Below are positions 1 through 10,617 of a stretch of DNA of 64,000 nt, piece after piece. Position numbers and translations under genes: made by a program. Source of the DNA: Dryocosmus kuriphilus (lineage: Eukaryota; Arthropoda; Insecta; Hymenoptera; Cynipidae); NCBI GenBank assembly GCA_038277395.1, contig CM076197.1, positions 33,239,348-33,303,347 on the forward strand, read 5' to 3'. Position 1 is the first letter of the stretch; each line of letters begins with the position of its first letter. The notes beneath the pieces are model-generated. The model was not told the DNA's origin, searched no databases, and saw only the letters and a program-made list of their open reading frames with translations.

Positions 1-1
1 A

Positions 2-271
2 GAGTCTCCAAAAAAGAGTAAAGAGGGAGAAAAGTCTGCCAAGAAGGGCGAACAGGGAGAAAACTCTGAATGTGATGGAATATCATCTGGTATGATTACT
101 AAATTAGCTACAGCGGGAATTTCTTTAGACAAACTTCAGAAAGTTTACGAAAACGGAGGAGTGAAAAGCATCACAATATTCTTTGGACAAAATGTTGGTA
201 ATGGTCCGAGAGTGAAAACCAATAAACGTATTGTAAGGCAACTTGCAGCCAAACTAAAACAGTTTAAATAA
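2..271 (+). CDS. C-terminal fragment of an unknown protein
   Basis: An open frame of 89 codons enters from the left edge and ends at TAA (269-271). The first third is a Lys/Glu/Ser-rich linker. It is followed by a compact segment (GMITKLATAGISLDKLQKVY, then a Gly-Pro-Arg-Val turn and a basic C-terminus ending KLKQFK). I recall similar tails closing some animal exonuclease-like proteins, but I cannot confirm that here. The start lies outside the window, so neither length nor function can be judged. It could be the last exon of a host gene or of a mobile element. Confidence 0.45.
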   Translation, partial: ESPKKSKEGEKSAKKGEQGENSECDGISSGMITKLATAGISLDKLQKVYENGGVKSITIFFGQNVGNGPRVKTNKRIVRQLAAKLKQFK

Positions 272-1949
272 AAATGGTATCTTATGCACTAGGGTGGGTC
301 GAGAACCTCAGATGATTTACCCAGTAGGTACATCGATTAAAAATTTTTAAAGATTGAATTTTTGTTTATTTCCTTATTATTAATTTGTATTTTTTCATGT
401 ATATATTCACTGTTAGAAAATTATTTAAAATTCAAGCACTTTTAAATTACAAATGTAATTTAAATTTCGGGTACTGTTAACTGAAAGTGATTTTCATGCA
501 CTTGTAACAGAAAATCCAAATATGAAAACCTTTTAATGCTGTTTTTATATGTTAAACTAATATTTTTAATTTAATTTTAAAAAAATTGTGTAGTTTTAAT
601 CGTAGTATAATATACTGATATTTGAAACTATAAATCCCACAGAATAATGCATATAGAATTCAAAATCTGAACCTAACCTATAAGTCACTGCAAATGTATT
701 TAATTTTAAGATTCTACCATGATTTTGGGATAAATAATTTGCCTACAAACTACAAGAACTTGATCAAATGGAAATACAAGATGAATTAAACCATTTTTTA
801 AACTGAAATAATTTATTAAAGTGGAAGCTAAATCAAGCAAATTTCGTAATTATCGTGTTTCAATTTTAGTGCACAATGAACATAAAAATTTGAAATACGT
901 AAGTGGAAAAAACTTCCAATACATGTGCATTAAAATTCAGTCAGATTTTTCTAACAGTGTTGTATATTTACTTATATTTTTGTTTAGTTATTTATTATTG
1001 ATTTGTATTTTTTCATGTATATGTTGTATATTTACGTATATTTATTATATATATTCATATTATATATTGAACTTAATTACTATAATATTGGTGAGGAGAG
1101 ATTATCTTGTTTTGTATAATTTTATGTCGATAAATTACACCTATGTATATCCAAGAAACGTAGTTTAATTTTATTTTCAAAATATTACTTACAAAAAATA
1201 CTACTGACAATTTTCTCCTTATTTTCTTTCTCCTTTGCTCGGTTCTACTCTGGTTCTACTATATGCATGCAATTTCAGTCACGCGGCGTTGCCATGCCTG
1301 CTTCTTCACCGCCGCGGCGGGATTCTCTGCGCCAGTCGAGACTAAAAAAGATTTCTTCATTTACTTATTATAACGTTAATATCGCGGTAACACCTAAATT
1401 TTTTTGTACATTTGCATTCAAAAATGTTTGAAATTTCTTATTACATGTTTTCTAAAAAAAAGTATAGACATCCTAAGCGCTAAAATTCAATGAGTAACCC
1501 GAGCGAGAAGCTTGCCACAAGACTCCATGTATAATTCTGTAACTTTGTTAACATATGACAAGCAAACCGGCGTGATAATGTTAGTCCAAACTTTGCAAAG
1601 TTATGAAAAAAACTATTCAAGAATATAATACTTTAAATTCAGACAAAAAGTATAGAGAGTCGATAATCATCATTCTTCCTCATTAAATAAAGATTTCCTT
1701 GAAATCGTATATAGTTTGTTTAATTATTATTTTACCTCAAGCCCTAACTCTAATAAGTTTCGTACCAATGTGATTGTAAACATGAATTACAGTATATGAA
1801 CAATGTGGATACAGACCGTTTCTCCGAAATAAAAGACTATATTTCAGAATATTTCGCCCACAGATTTGATGATGAATACCTTTTGCAGCATGAATGACCC
1901 TTAGCACCATTAAAGATTTAGAATCAACTCTTCAATTTTTAAAAATTAA
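272..1949. other. AT-rich stretch, no gene recognised
   Basis: The region is strongly AT-rich. The frame at 821-1168 is a run of Ile/Tyr/Phe codons beginning at GTG, as expected by chance in AT-rich DNA. A short GC-rich patch at about 1255-1340 (GCCGCGGCGGG core) stands out but has no recognisable coding or RNA structure. Confidence 0.5.
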
Positions 1950-1962
1950 TGATAAGTAGATA

Positions 1963-2072
1963 TACTGGGGGCTACTGGACCACCTGTACAAGGCGCGTAC
2001 TGGACCAATTTTACAAGACGGCTACTGGACCAGGGAACTGTTCCACTTTTGCAAGACGCATACTAAGCCATT
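1963..2072 (+). repeat. degenerate short tandem repeat (tactggacca ... caagacg)
   Basis: Three imperfect units carry TACTGGACCA followed 10-25 bases later by ACAAGRCG or GCAAGACG. A fourth decayed start (ATACTAAGCCA) follows. Unit length varies from about 27 to 40 bases. Confidence 0.5.
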
Positions 2073-2649
2073 CAAGGTTATTTACGCTTATTTAGCGTCA
2101 ATATTATCAAGGTTGTATTTGTCATTTTAAGTCACAAATTAACCCCTCCGGTTCTTCTCTCGCCCATAAGCCTGTAGAAAAACATTTGCGAGGTTTGAGA
2201 TAAGGCGTCTCTTCTATGCTATTAAGACAGGATACATTTTTATTCATTATTCATTATTACGAAGGTTGTACTTGACATTGCATTTAAAGTCACAAATTTC
2301 CTCCAACCCTTCTGTCACCTAGAAGCTCGCGATGATATCATTATAATGCGCAGTTATAATTTCCTGAATTCGCCGTTGAATTTGTGTTGCAACACGAATT
2401 TGGCGAAAACAACTACCCCTTTCCCCTGCATTCCTTCACTCACCTATAAGCTCATGATGATATCATTAGAATATGTAGTTATTTATTTCCTGCATTTGCC
2501 GTTGAATTTACATCACGCAAACATTTTTTTCCTTTACCCCTCCAACCCTTCTCTCGCCATAAGCTTGTAGAAATGATCGCGATGATATCATTAATTATAC
2601 TCCGAACTTGTGGCTTCAAGAGTATTTGCGAATAGTATTGTCTTGCATC

Positions 2650-2832
2650 ATAACATTATGTCTAAATGGGACGGCTCCAAAGGGGACGGCTCCAAAGAGC
2701 TTTCCCTTGAACAGGGAGACAGAAAGGTCTAAGGCTCTGAAACCACAGGGCCTGACCTTTATACACGCACAAGATAGGACTTGGTTCTACAACAGAGTAC
2801 GGGAAATGCGGTATGGCACAAAGGACTTATAG
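2650..2832 (+). pseudogene. C-terminus of a LINE ORF2 (5'-truncated)
   Basis: A frame ends ...NRVREMRYGTKDL at TAG (2830-2832), immediately before a GC-rich 3' untranslated region and an A-tail. A Trp-Phe-Tyr and basic pattern just before the stop fits the tail of a non-LTR ORF2 protein. A tandem GGGACGGCTCCAAA duplication sits at its start. Only the last ~60 codons remain, as expected for 5' truncation during target-primed reverse transcription. Confidence 0.55.
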
Positions 2833-2949
2833 CCTGAGTGCCGGAGGAGGAGGTGGTTTTAGTGGGTAGGGGCCGTCAAGCCGAGTCCCACACTCAGTCC
2901 GTCAAAAGGATTTCCACCTCCTCCTCCCCCAAACAAAAAAAAAAAAAAA
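2650..2949 (+). mobile_element. 5'-truncated LINE insertion with poly(A) tail
   Basis: The end of an ORF is followed by GGTTTTAGTGGGTAGG, a conserved-looking R1-type 3' UTR signature. A short GC-rich tail and a run of about 15 A (2934-2949) complete it. It is more GC-rich than its surroundings and interrupts the dispersed repeat family. I could not fix the left junction or a target-site duplication. Confidence 0.65.
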
Positions 2950-3552
2950 GAAATCTGTCTGCTATGCTATTACGTTAGACAGAATGTATTTTTTATTTTA
3001 CGATATCAATTTAAATCAGTGCGTTTTACCTCTCGATGCACAATACGCAGTTACAAATGCAAGGTGCCCTTCTCTCGCCATAAGATTGTAGAAATGCTAC
3101 TACGTAAGACAGAATACATTTTATTCATCTTTATTATTGCCAAGGTTATATTTTCATTTGTCAGCGAGTCTGGATCAAGTTACAAGAAGGCCACTCAGTC
3201 ACTGGTCAGAGACGATAACGAAAACCCTCGAGCCAACTTTAATATAAAATCAAGAGTACATTGTTCGATGTGATATGCAATCGATTTTCTAGAAGAAGAA
3301 CTTTTAGCAGTAGAATTAGATGTACATAATTTACGCCACAGAATTAGCTCTCCCTCCCTCTCTCTCTAGTCCAAAAGCTTCTAGAAATGATCGTGGTGAT
3401 ATCATTTTTACTACGCAGTTGTAACGCTAAAAAGTTAGAAAATACAAGTGCTAGATTTCACACTTAAAAGATGCCTTTGTTTGAAAACCATTTGGTTGGA
3501 GTATAAACATACTTGAAATACTTATTTTGATTATATTAAAAGAAATATTTCA

Positions 3553-3726
3553 ATGAAGGAATTTTTTGAAGATATAAGGAAAATATCGGAAACACCCGCT
3601 GAAACTTATTTATCTGCATCTGGAATTTTTAAAATTATTATAAAAGATGAAGTTAGGATCTTGAGGGACCTTGTGGAGAAGACAATTTCTCATCTAGACG
3701 TTAAAATAGATGAGGAGGAGGAATGA
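3553..3726 (+). CDS. small hypothetical ORF, 57 aa
   Basis: ATG at 3553 opens a 57-codon frame ending TGA at 3724-3726. The predicted peptide is charged and looks helical (MKEFFEDIRKISETPAETY..., ending VKIDEEEE). Its composition is more protein-like than the surrounding AT-rich frames, and there is no homopolymer bias. It lies about 70 bases upstream of a heat-shock-type promoter on the same strand. I do not recognise the family. It may be a terminal exon or a relic of the disrupted element downstream. Confidence 0.25.
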   Translation: MKEFFEDIRKISETPAETYLSASGIFKIIIKDEVRILRDLVEKTISHLDVKIDEEEE

Positions 3727-3793
3727 CGGGATGAAGTGGACTAAAATGAAGTGAACGTATAGCAAACGTATTTTCCTTTGTCTACAGTCTCTA

Positions 3794-3858
3794 GAACCTT
3801 CTAGAACCTTATTGTATGCCTATAAAAGGAGCCCTGTTCTTCTCTTTCATCACTCAAC
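3794..3858 (+). promoter_or_regulatory. heat-shock-type promoter: HSE plus TATA box
   Basis: Three perfectly phased heat-shock units, GAA-n2-TTC-n2-GAA, occupy 3794-3806 within CTAGAACCTTCTAGAACC. They are followed 15 bases later by a strong TATA box, TATAAAAG (3821-3828). A TCATCACTCAAC initiator-like stretch lies ~25-30 bases downstream, where transcription would be expected to begin. Arrays of alternating GAA/TTC are the known HSF binding element. The hAT-like terminus at 3859 begins just past the predicted start site, so the natural downstream sequence now resumes at 19738. Confidence 0.6.
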
Positions 3859-4762
3859 TAGGGATGGGCGATTTTTCAATTATTGAAAAAAATTAATCGA
3901 TTTTCGACAATCGATTTTGTAAATGTAGAAATAGATTGTTCGATTAATCGGCTAAGTCAGTAATTTTAAGGGGGAAAAAGGTATTTGGAAGAAAAAAATA
4001 TTTATAATTTGTTTTATAAAGATTACGAGTACTTATTGCTCATTTTCTAGAACTTTCTTTGTATCTCTTACATTACTGGGAGCTAAATTCTTGGGGCGCC
4101 ACCGTAGGAAAAATAAAGATGGCTAACATAAGTAGATAAATTTTAAATATTTACATGTGCTAGAGTCGAAAAAATTGTTTCTTTTATCGAAAAATATTTT
4201 TAAAAGCATTTTGACGCAATATTTATTCGAAAAATATAAAGTTTTTTGTTTGAAAACGTTGCTGTGCTATGGAGTTGAAGAAAACATGCCCAAAAAGCAA
4301 AAATTCCTTAATCGTCAACTGTTCGACATAATGACAAGATTCTCTTTAGCACTACTACTGTCTAGGTAAGTAATCATTTATGGAATTACATGTTTATTTT
4401 AGTATGCAGTAATTATATAATTATCAATAATTTAATTGACGTTTGGCAAGTTGATCGAAATATACAATTTACTAAAATCTAAGTGTATTTTTGAGGTTAG
4501 AATCATTATCGGTCATTTTAAAAAGAATATTTTTTTTTTCTTTTTACTTATGGCTGAAAATACACACTCCTTTCTAAGACAACACAGTAAGTAATGTTTT
4601 AGAAAATTAACGGTAAATTTTATTTTAAAATTAGATGTGAAAATATCTAACAATACTATCAAAAACGTCAGCACTCAGTACCCAGATAACATTCATGAAA
4701 TCATGATGAATGCACGATGAGATCATACCATGATTTTGATGATCATGCGATGAATTCATCAT

Positions 4763-4890
4763 GCTATACAATTGTTTCCTCATTATGAGTTCATGATGAA
4801 TACATGGCGTGATTTATCATACCATGTATTCATCATGCATTCACGGCATGTATTCATCATGAACTCATAATGAGGAAGCAACCGTATAGC
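4763..4890. repeat. inverted repeat with ~44-bp arms
   Basis: The arm at 4763-4806 (GCTATACAATTGTTTCCTCA...) is mirrored at 4847-4890 (...TGAGGAAGCAACCGTATAGC). Between them lies a short region of further ATTCATCATG motifs. It sits in the left subterminal region of the CCCAGATAAC element and is probably a transposase-binding or replication-slippage product. Confidence 0.65.
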
Positions 4891-4968
4891 TTGCTGAATG
4901 GACGAATATAGGAACATGGGAATTCAAACCAGACTTGGACTCAAAAGCATTTTTGTCACAAAAATTTA

Positions 4969-7247
4969 TTAGTCCGAAGCTTGTACAATTTCGTTTTCGT
5001 CACAGCTACTTTCTGAAGGAATGCGGTTAACATTTCTTTTCTTTTTTTCCGCTTCTAACTGCGCTATTCTTTGATTAATTTTTTCTAATTCTCCGACAGT
5101 TTTTTTCTCCCCGATGATTACGTTAGGTGAATCGGCAACTTTCTTTTTCTCATGATCCTTCAATCGCTGCTTTGCTGAGCGGATTACTTCTTTCATATCC
5201 ACATACAGCTCCTTCAAACTATCTGGTCCTCCAAAAGTCTTTATTTGTTTGGCAGCATCTAAGAACAAAAAAGTATATTGGCAAATTCAATGTTTTGCAG
5301 TTCGAAACTATTCATTGAAAGGCAAAAAGAGCATCATTATGATGACATTTATTATAAATGCATATAATACGTGCTCAAAGTTAATATGCGAAGAACTTAC
5401 TGAATATTGTGCCCATTATAGGTGAGTCCGAAAGACCTTTTTTGCCTTTAGTGGGGTACCAAACAAATTTGGAAACGACTTCGTCTGTCATTGTTTCTGC
5501 CATTGCAGTGTAGCAGAAATCCCTCAATTTTAGTCCACCAAGACTGACGAGATAGTGGAACTGAAAAAAAGGTAAAGGAAAGGTGGTTATTTATGCAGCT
5601 GAAAAAACAACAACACTTTTCCTAAAATTCAAAGATCCGTAGATATATATATAAAAATTCAGTTTCTTTTCTTTTTACGTGTTTTTTCATTCTTAATCTC
5701 ACATATGAAATAATGCAATAGTACATGTATTCTATAAAAATTAATGTATCGTGCATATTGTTCAAGTTATAAAAATTACTCTAACAATTATTTTGTTGAA
5801 GATAATAACTATACAATAGTTTAATAATAATCAATAGTTTAGACTGAACAATAGTTTATTCATTAATGCAACTTAAACAGACTGTAAAAAGGACTTTAAA
5901 CTGAAAAAAATTTAAAGGAAAGGTAGTCATTCATGCAGCTGAAAACAAGAACACTTTTTCTAAAATTCTAAGATCCTTACCAAGGCCTCACGTTTTTCTC
6001 CATTTTTTTCCATGTCTTCGAAATCTGCCATTGTAGATATGGGAAAACCGTCAGGTTTTTTTAAGGATGTGCCGTCTCTGAAAGCTTGAGTTTCTCGCAT
6101 TAATTTTTCCAGCATCTCATTCAAATGGGTTGTTTGCGCCAAAACAGCATCTAGTGTAATTTGGAGCTGCTTGTGTTCTCCTCGAGGTTTGCTGCAAAGC
6201 AAAGTACTCCATTATTTCAAGTGCTTACTTATAATATGATACGTATACATTTTACTCACGCAATTTCTGCTGCTTGAACTGCAAATTGGCCCATTATATT
6301 TTCAATACAATTTTGAAATGTCTGCTTGCTTCCTACTGACATATTGACGTCAAAGTTATTGACACCAAAGTTTTTGGGAGGTATAGAACCGTCAGTTCTC
6401 CCTTCTTCATTTCTGCTTTCATAGTCTCCACCATTGTCGTTTGTTCTTTCTTCTTCATCTTCTTCATCTTCTTCATCTTCTTCATAATCCTTTCTTTCTT
6501 CACCTTCTGCATTCGGAGATTTTTCAGATCTATAAGACACATTATCGTTGCCAAAATAATTCGAGTAAAGCTCTCAAACTTACTGAATAATTGAAGTGGA
6601 AACAGCAACAGTCGAGTAGGAGTGAAAAATTAACTTAAATAGAGTGGCAAATTTACTTTAATGTAGTTAAAGTCTTCTTTGATGGAGCGAAATTCCATCA
6701 GGTGCTAGAGTGGTTGAATTACTTTAAAAGGACATTTAGAGTACACTTCGGCTCTAAGAAAGTAAAATTTACTCGAGTACAGTAAAATGTCACTCTTATG
6801 CGACTGGTGTTGTTTTTACTTCAACGATTTCGCCGAGAAAATTTCCGAACAAAGGGTCTGCTACTTACTCATCGCATCCATCACTGCTGATATCAGCATT
6901 AACATGTACCTCCGCTATGTGATGTACTATGTTTTTGTTTTGGGTTGACGGAGTGTGTTTCCTTGCCAGATTTTCAATTTGTGATTGGAGTTCGTTCTCG
7001 ACGCGTGCATCTTTTTCTATTGTCTGGCTTTTTTAATCTCCATTTGCTTTTCCTTCATTAGTTGCATCTGCCTTGCCTTTAGATATTGAAGCTCATCATC
7101 TGGATTGCCTACGTTTCTAGACGATTTCCACCGTATAATATCTGTTTCGTTTTGAGAAGAGCTGTCCGATTCGCCTAGACGTTGTTTTTTAAGAATAGTT
7201 CGACCATAAGAACTTTCACCCATGACTTTTCTTCCTTTCGAAGCCAT
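4969..7247 (-). CDS. DUF4806 domain protein, five exons
   Basis: I infer minus-strand exons 7247-6869, 6529-6260, 6191-5981, 5560-5401 and 5258-4969. Each junction has GT/AG sites (donors GTAAGT, GTGAGT, GTAAG, GTAAGT), and the phases join correctly throughout. The product would be ~435 aa: a basic N-terminus (MASKGRKVMG), a coiled-coil Gln/Lys stretch, and a Glu/Asp-rich linker. Exons 3-5 carry a DUF4806-like region: FPISTMADFEDMEK, then HYLVSLGGLKLRDF, then MTDEVVSKFVWYPTKGKKG, and KQIKTFGG. A coiled-coil C-terminus follows. An in-frame TAG near 7017 is bypassed by a one-base shift in an A-run, after which the frame stays open to the exon-1 donor. An in-frame upstream ATG exists at 7328. 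DUF4806 has no defined function, though it is common in insect mobile-element proteins. Confidence 0.7.
5560..5977. repeat. local duplication at the intron 3/exon 4 border
   Basis: A 75-bp block beginning CTGAAAAAAA and ending AAGATCC occurs at 5560-5637 and again at 5901-5977, 341 bases apart, with scattered substitutions. It includes the pyrimidine tract/acceptor of exon 4 and the start of intron 3. Confidence 0.6.
5672..5907. repeat. ~235-bp direct repeat, copy 1 (intronic)
   Basis: This block (ATAATGCAATAGTACA ... ATGCAACTTAAACAGACTGT) recurs at 7276-7515 at an estimated 85 % identity. Copy 1 lies in intron 3 of the DUF4806 gene. Confidence 0.7.
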
Positions 7248-7275
7248 CTTACTGTAACTTGCAAAAAATTTAGTT

Positions 7276-7515
7276 TGTTTCCTTTTAACTTGTTTTTTAT
7301 TACTATTCTCACACATAAAATAATGCAATAGTACAGTATTCTGTAAGAAGTAATATATCGTGCATATGATTCAAGTTATGAAAATTACGCTCACAATTAT
7401 TTTGTTGAAGATGATAATTATACAATAGTTTAATAATAATTAATAGTTTACACTAAACAATAGTTCATTCATTAATGCAACTCAAACACACTGTGAAAAG
7501 GAGTTTAAACTAATT
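7276..7515. repeat. ~235-bp direct repeat, copy 2 (between the two genes)
   Basis: This is the second copy of the block at 5672-5907. It occupies the space between the transposase stop and the DUF4806 gene start, and overlaps the alternative upstream ATG. If either copy carries promoter activity, copy 2 is where the DUF4806 promoter should be. Confidence 0.7.
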
Positions 7516-7548
7516 CGGTATTCATCTTAGATGTGTAATAGGGGCCTT

Positions 7549-9767
7549 TTAGGCAGGAAACAATATCGGCGTTATCAAAGTTACACATATGTACTCGTTC
7601 GTAATAATATCTTCCTCTCTTCCTTCCTCTGAACTAAATTTAGGCATTCTATAACATTTACGAATAGCATCACGCAGAGGGATTGTTTCAAGTGTTTGTC
7701 TCAATTGCCGACAATGAAAAACTTCTGCGCGATCTGAAGTAAGTCCTACGTCATAAACATGTGTTATTTCGTTAAACACTTTCACAATGAGAAAAAAATC
7801 GTTGTGTGATGAATTACGTTTTTTATGATGCAAATGTTTCCATTGCGGAGAAACAAACAACTGTCACGCAAGCTAGTCGACAAAATAATCGTGCCAATAG
7901 AAATTTTCTGAAATTGACTACAGAAGTCTCTACGAATGTTTACAGGTAGAGGACCTTCATATCGGCTTTTAGATGGAACAATGTGTAGGTTGTTTTCAGG
8001 CTGAACAAGACCTTCTTGTTCTTTTATCCGCTTGTAAAACTGCTGCATTGCCTGCCCTGGTTTTCGAATGCTAAGGTTGCGAACACTAGACAAAGCGTTT
8101 TCGTAACAGAAAGCGCTAAAGTCTTCAAGTGGGTCAAGTTCTCTAACATCGTCTACAACGTGCAAAAGGGCATGTGTAACGTAAGCAAGGAAGCCGCATC
8201 CGTAAATAGATTCCGAAAATTGCACATATAGACGAAGAGCATCTTTACAGAATATCAAAATGTCCTCAGGAGGATTTTCACGACTTAACAAACGAACCAC
8301 AATGTGCAATAACAAAAAATGCTTCCAACAAGTAGGTTTTATGACATCTCTGAAAACGACAGGCCCGCTGTAAAGTAGGAGCTGGCGGTGCTCAGTAGCT
8401 TTGAATTGGTGGAATGAAGTTAGTCGCGATGGACGACGATTAAAATCATAGGGACAATATTGTCCAAGTACGTTCATGCGTGCATCAAGAACATCTAATT
8501 TTCTGCCTTGAAGTTGCAACCAACGGCCAAATTTACCGGATATCAAAGCTTCTAAAATTTTCGGCATGTGGCCCAAATAGAAAAGGTGCATCGGCTCAAA
8601 TGGTACCCCAGAAACGAGTCGAACAATTCTCGATAAAGGACTTGTACCCTTATGATGGTCATCATCGATTGCAGCGCGGTATTCGTCATCTGTTCGTGGC
8701 GTAAAGTCAAGGCCAGGGAAAATCATACGATTATCTACACGACCGCCCGTAACCCTACATTTATAGCATGGATGGCACGAGTTGTGAGAGTAGTGATTGA
8801 GTGAAAAAGCTCGTGCAGGTGTATCGGCAATGAATGCGCGGATTGTTAATCGAATCTTTTTATTTCTAATATTGATTCCACCTGCACGTTGAATATCCTC
8901 GACTTCTGTCACGAATTCCTCGTAAAACTCGTGTGGACACACAGGCTTACATTTTCCTAGAAATATAGCGGCAACCTTAGGTCTTGTATCGACAATATTT
9001 AGAATGCGAAATTGTATTGGCCAAAACTGGAAAGGCCCGACTTTATGCAAACTGCCGCCATCAGTACTAAAATCTATCATCGCGTCTGGCAAAGTATTAT
9101 CTGGTAGACGACTCAATTTCTCGACAATGCAGTTTTTCAAACCAATATGAAGGTAGTGGCCTCCTCCAATTTCTCGCAACATATTAGTTACAACAATTGT
9201 CGGAGTATCGACGACAGTTCTCGGGTCTTTTGGCACATATGTTAGATTGAAAGGGTATCCACAAAGTGCATTGAGTACAAGCTTTTGTTGAGTGTGTGTC
9301 AAGTTACCACTTAGAAAAGTAAATTTTAAAACTCTTTTCGCCTCAAACTCAACATCCACGATACCATTTCCATCTTCATGGTTGTTGCCTTCAGCGCATT
9401 GAAGAACATTTTGCGCAGTATTTTCATGTGCAACTTCATTGCCTACTTCACGCTGTTGTACATGGTTTGCCTCCAGTTCAAGAAGGTTATCAAAAATTCC
9501 ATTGCTAATAAAAACAGCATTTCGATTCGTTTCAGCTGCATTCGATTCATTTGTCAAGTCATTGTCGGAATCTAAATTTAACGCAATTTCGCCTTGATCA
9601 TGAGCGGGTGATATCCTAGCATGGGAGCCTTCAGTCTCCCTGTTGAAATAATCGTGCATATTTCCAAAGTTATCGCCATGACGCCGTAGTCTTTGACGCC
9701 ATGCTGACAATTTTTCACGTCTTTGTTTCTGCGACAGCTTTACAAGTGGTTTTGACCTTGCCGGCAT
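7549..9767 (-). pseudogene. transposase-like gene with a C-terminal frameshift
   Basis: The main frame (9767-7782, 661 codons) starts at the ATG just inside a splice acceptor (AATTCAG, 9785-9779). The N-terminus is basic (MPARSKPLVKLSQKQRREK). The core carries a DFSTDGGSLHK motif, FWPIQFRIL, FIADTPARAFSLN, a CHPCYKC knuckle, DDDHHKGTSPL, EPMHLFYLG and KATEHRQLLLYSGP. I associate this arrangement with a recurring animal DNA-transposon transposase, tentatively CMC/EnSpm-like. The frame stops early, but a +/-1 shift in the T7 run at 7791-7797 restores a further ~75 residues (to 7549) that fit the family's C-terminus. It lies upstream of, and co-directional with, the DUF4806 gene. Confidence 0.7.
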
Positions 9768-9777
9768 TTTTTATTCA

Positions 9778-10617
9778 TCTGAATTGTTAAAAATTGGATT
9801 TTAAAAAATATGGAACACGTATTTTTGTTTATTTTGATAAAGTATTTCTTTTTCGAGTTATTACATGTTTTCGTAATACCAGAAGATGTGAGAATAAAAA
9901 ATAAGTTTTACAATAAAGTTTTTCCAGTTAAAAACTGAATAAATTTTGGAAAAATGTTTTTTTGACTGAATATTTTGACTTTCAATTCCTTCAAGAATTT
10001 TACCTGCGTAATTTTTAAACTTTAAAATTTTTAAATAATTGAAAAATAAATTAATTTGTAAAAATCTACTAAAAATAACGAAAAATGCTCAATCTGCAGA
10101 AAATTATAAAATTTCATAAAAAGAAATCATAATTTATCAATATAATTTACCTGAACAAGCACGTGCACTCAGTGATCAAGAATAAAAATCGTTTCCTTGT
10201 CAATAATTGCTTTTAGTATATGTTGCTTCACGCAGCGCTGTAACTGCTACAAAATAAAAATCAAGAAATGATCTTGCATTCATTTTTACTCGTTACAAAA
10301 TCACCAGAATACAACAAAATATATCACAAAATGAAAATTTACATTATTGAATTACACTAGATCAAGAAAATTATCTTAAATTCATCCACTATAACCCATG
10401 AGAAAAAATCGTCAATTTTACAGGAATTGACTTTGATTGTCGATATCGTCAATTAGAACAAAATACTGTTGACAATATCGCTGAAAATATATATTGATTA
10501 ATTTAAAAATGAACGATTTTTTCTCATGAGAATTAATAAAATATCTATTTTTGTCTGAACGAAAAATATTCAATAAAATGGTCAGGTTATTGATAATTCA
10601 TCAGTATAATATTTACC
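9778..10617 (-). promoter_or_regulatory. two alternative first-exon donors for the transposase gene
   Basis: Two ~100-bp direct repeats (10141-10250 and 10608-10720) share GATCAAGAATAAAAATCGTT and GCACGTGYACTCA. On the minus strand each ends in a splice donor: TTGTTCAG|GTAAAT (exon end 10151) and GCTGAG|GTAAAT (exon end 10617). The common acceptor would be 9780-9779, eleven bases before the transposase ATG. This suggests duplicated 5' untranslated exons and two promoters. No transcript evidence is available here. Confidence 0.45.
10397..10528. repeat. small inverted-repeat element (16-bp arms)
   Basis: CATGAGAAAAAATCGT at 10397-10412 is exactly inverted at 10513-10528, with about 100 bases between. 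The interior also carries GTCAATT/AATTGAC motifs. It lies between the two alternative first exons and could be a miniature MITE. Confidence 0.55.

Larger units (their letters stand above)
2120..3430 (+). repeat. family of degenerate dispersed direct repeats
   Basis: Several modules recur. One is CCTTCTCTCGCCATAAGMTTG (near 2150, 2547, 3067). Another is GATGATATCATT followed by a GCAGTTAT-like stretch (near 2331, 2455, 2581, 3397). A third is a GTAAGACAGAATACATTTTATT block (near 2223, 2975, 3103). They share order but not spacing, so this is a decayed array or several copies of one element. It is interrupted by the LINE 3' end at 2650-2949. Confidence 0.6.

Noticed and set aside
821..1168. 115-codon frame rich in Ile, Tyr and Phe
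   Set aside because: It has a GTG start, AT-driven composition and no protein-like pattern.
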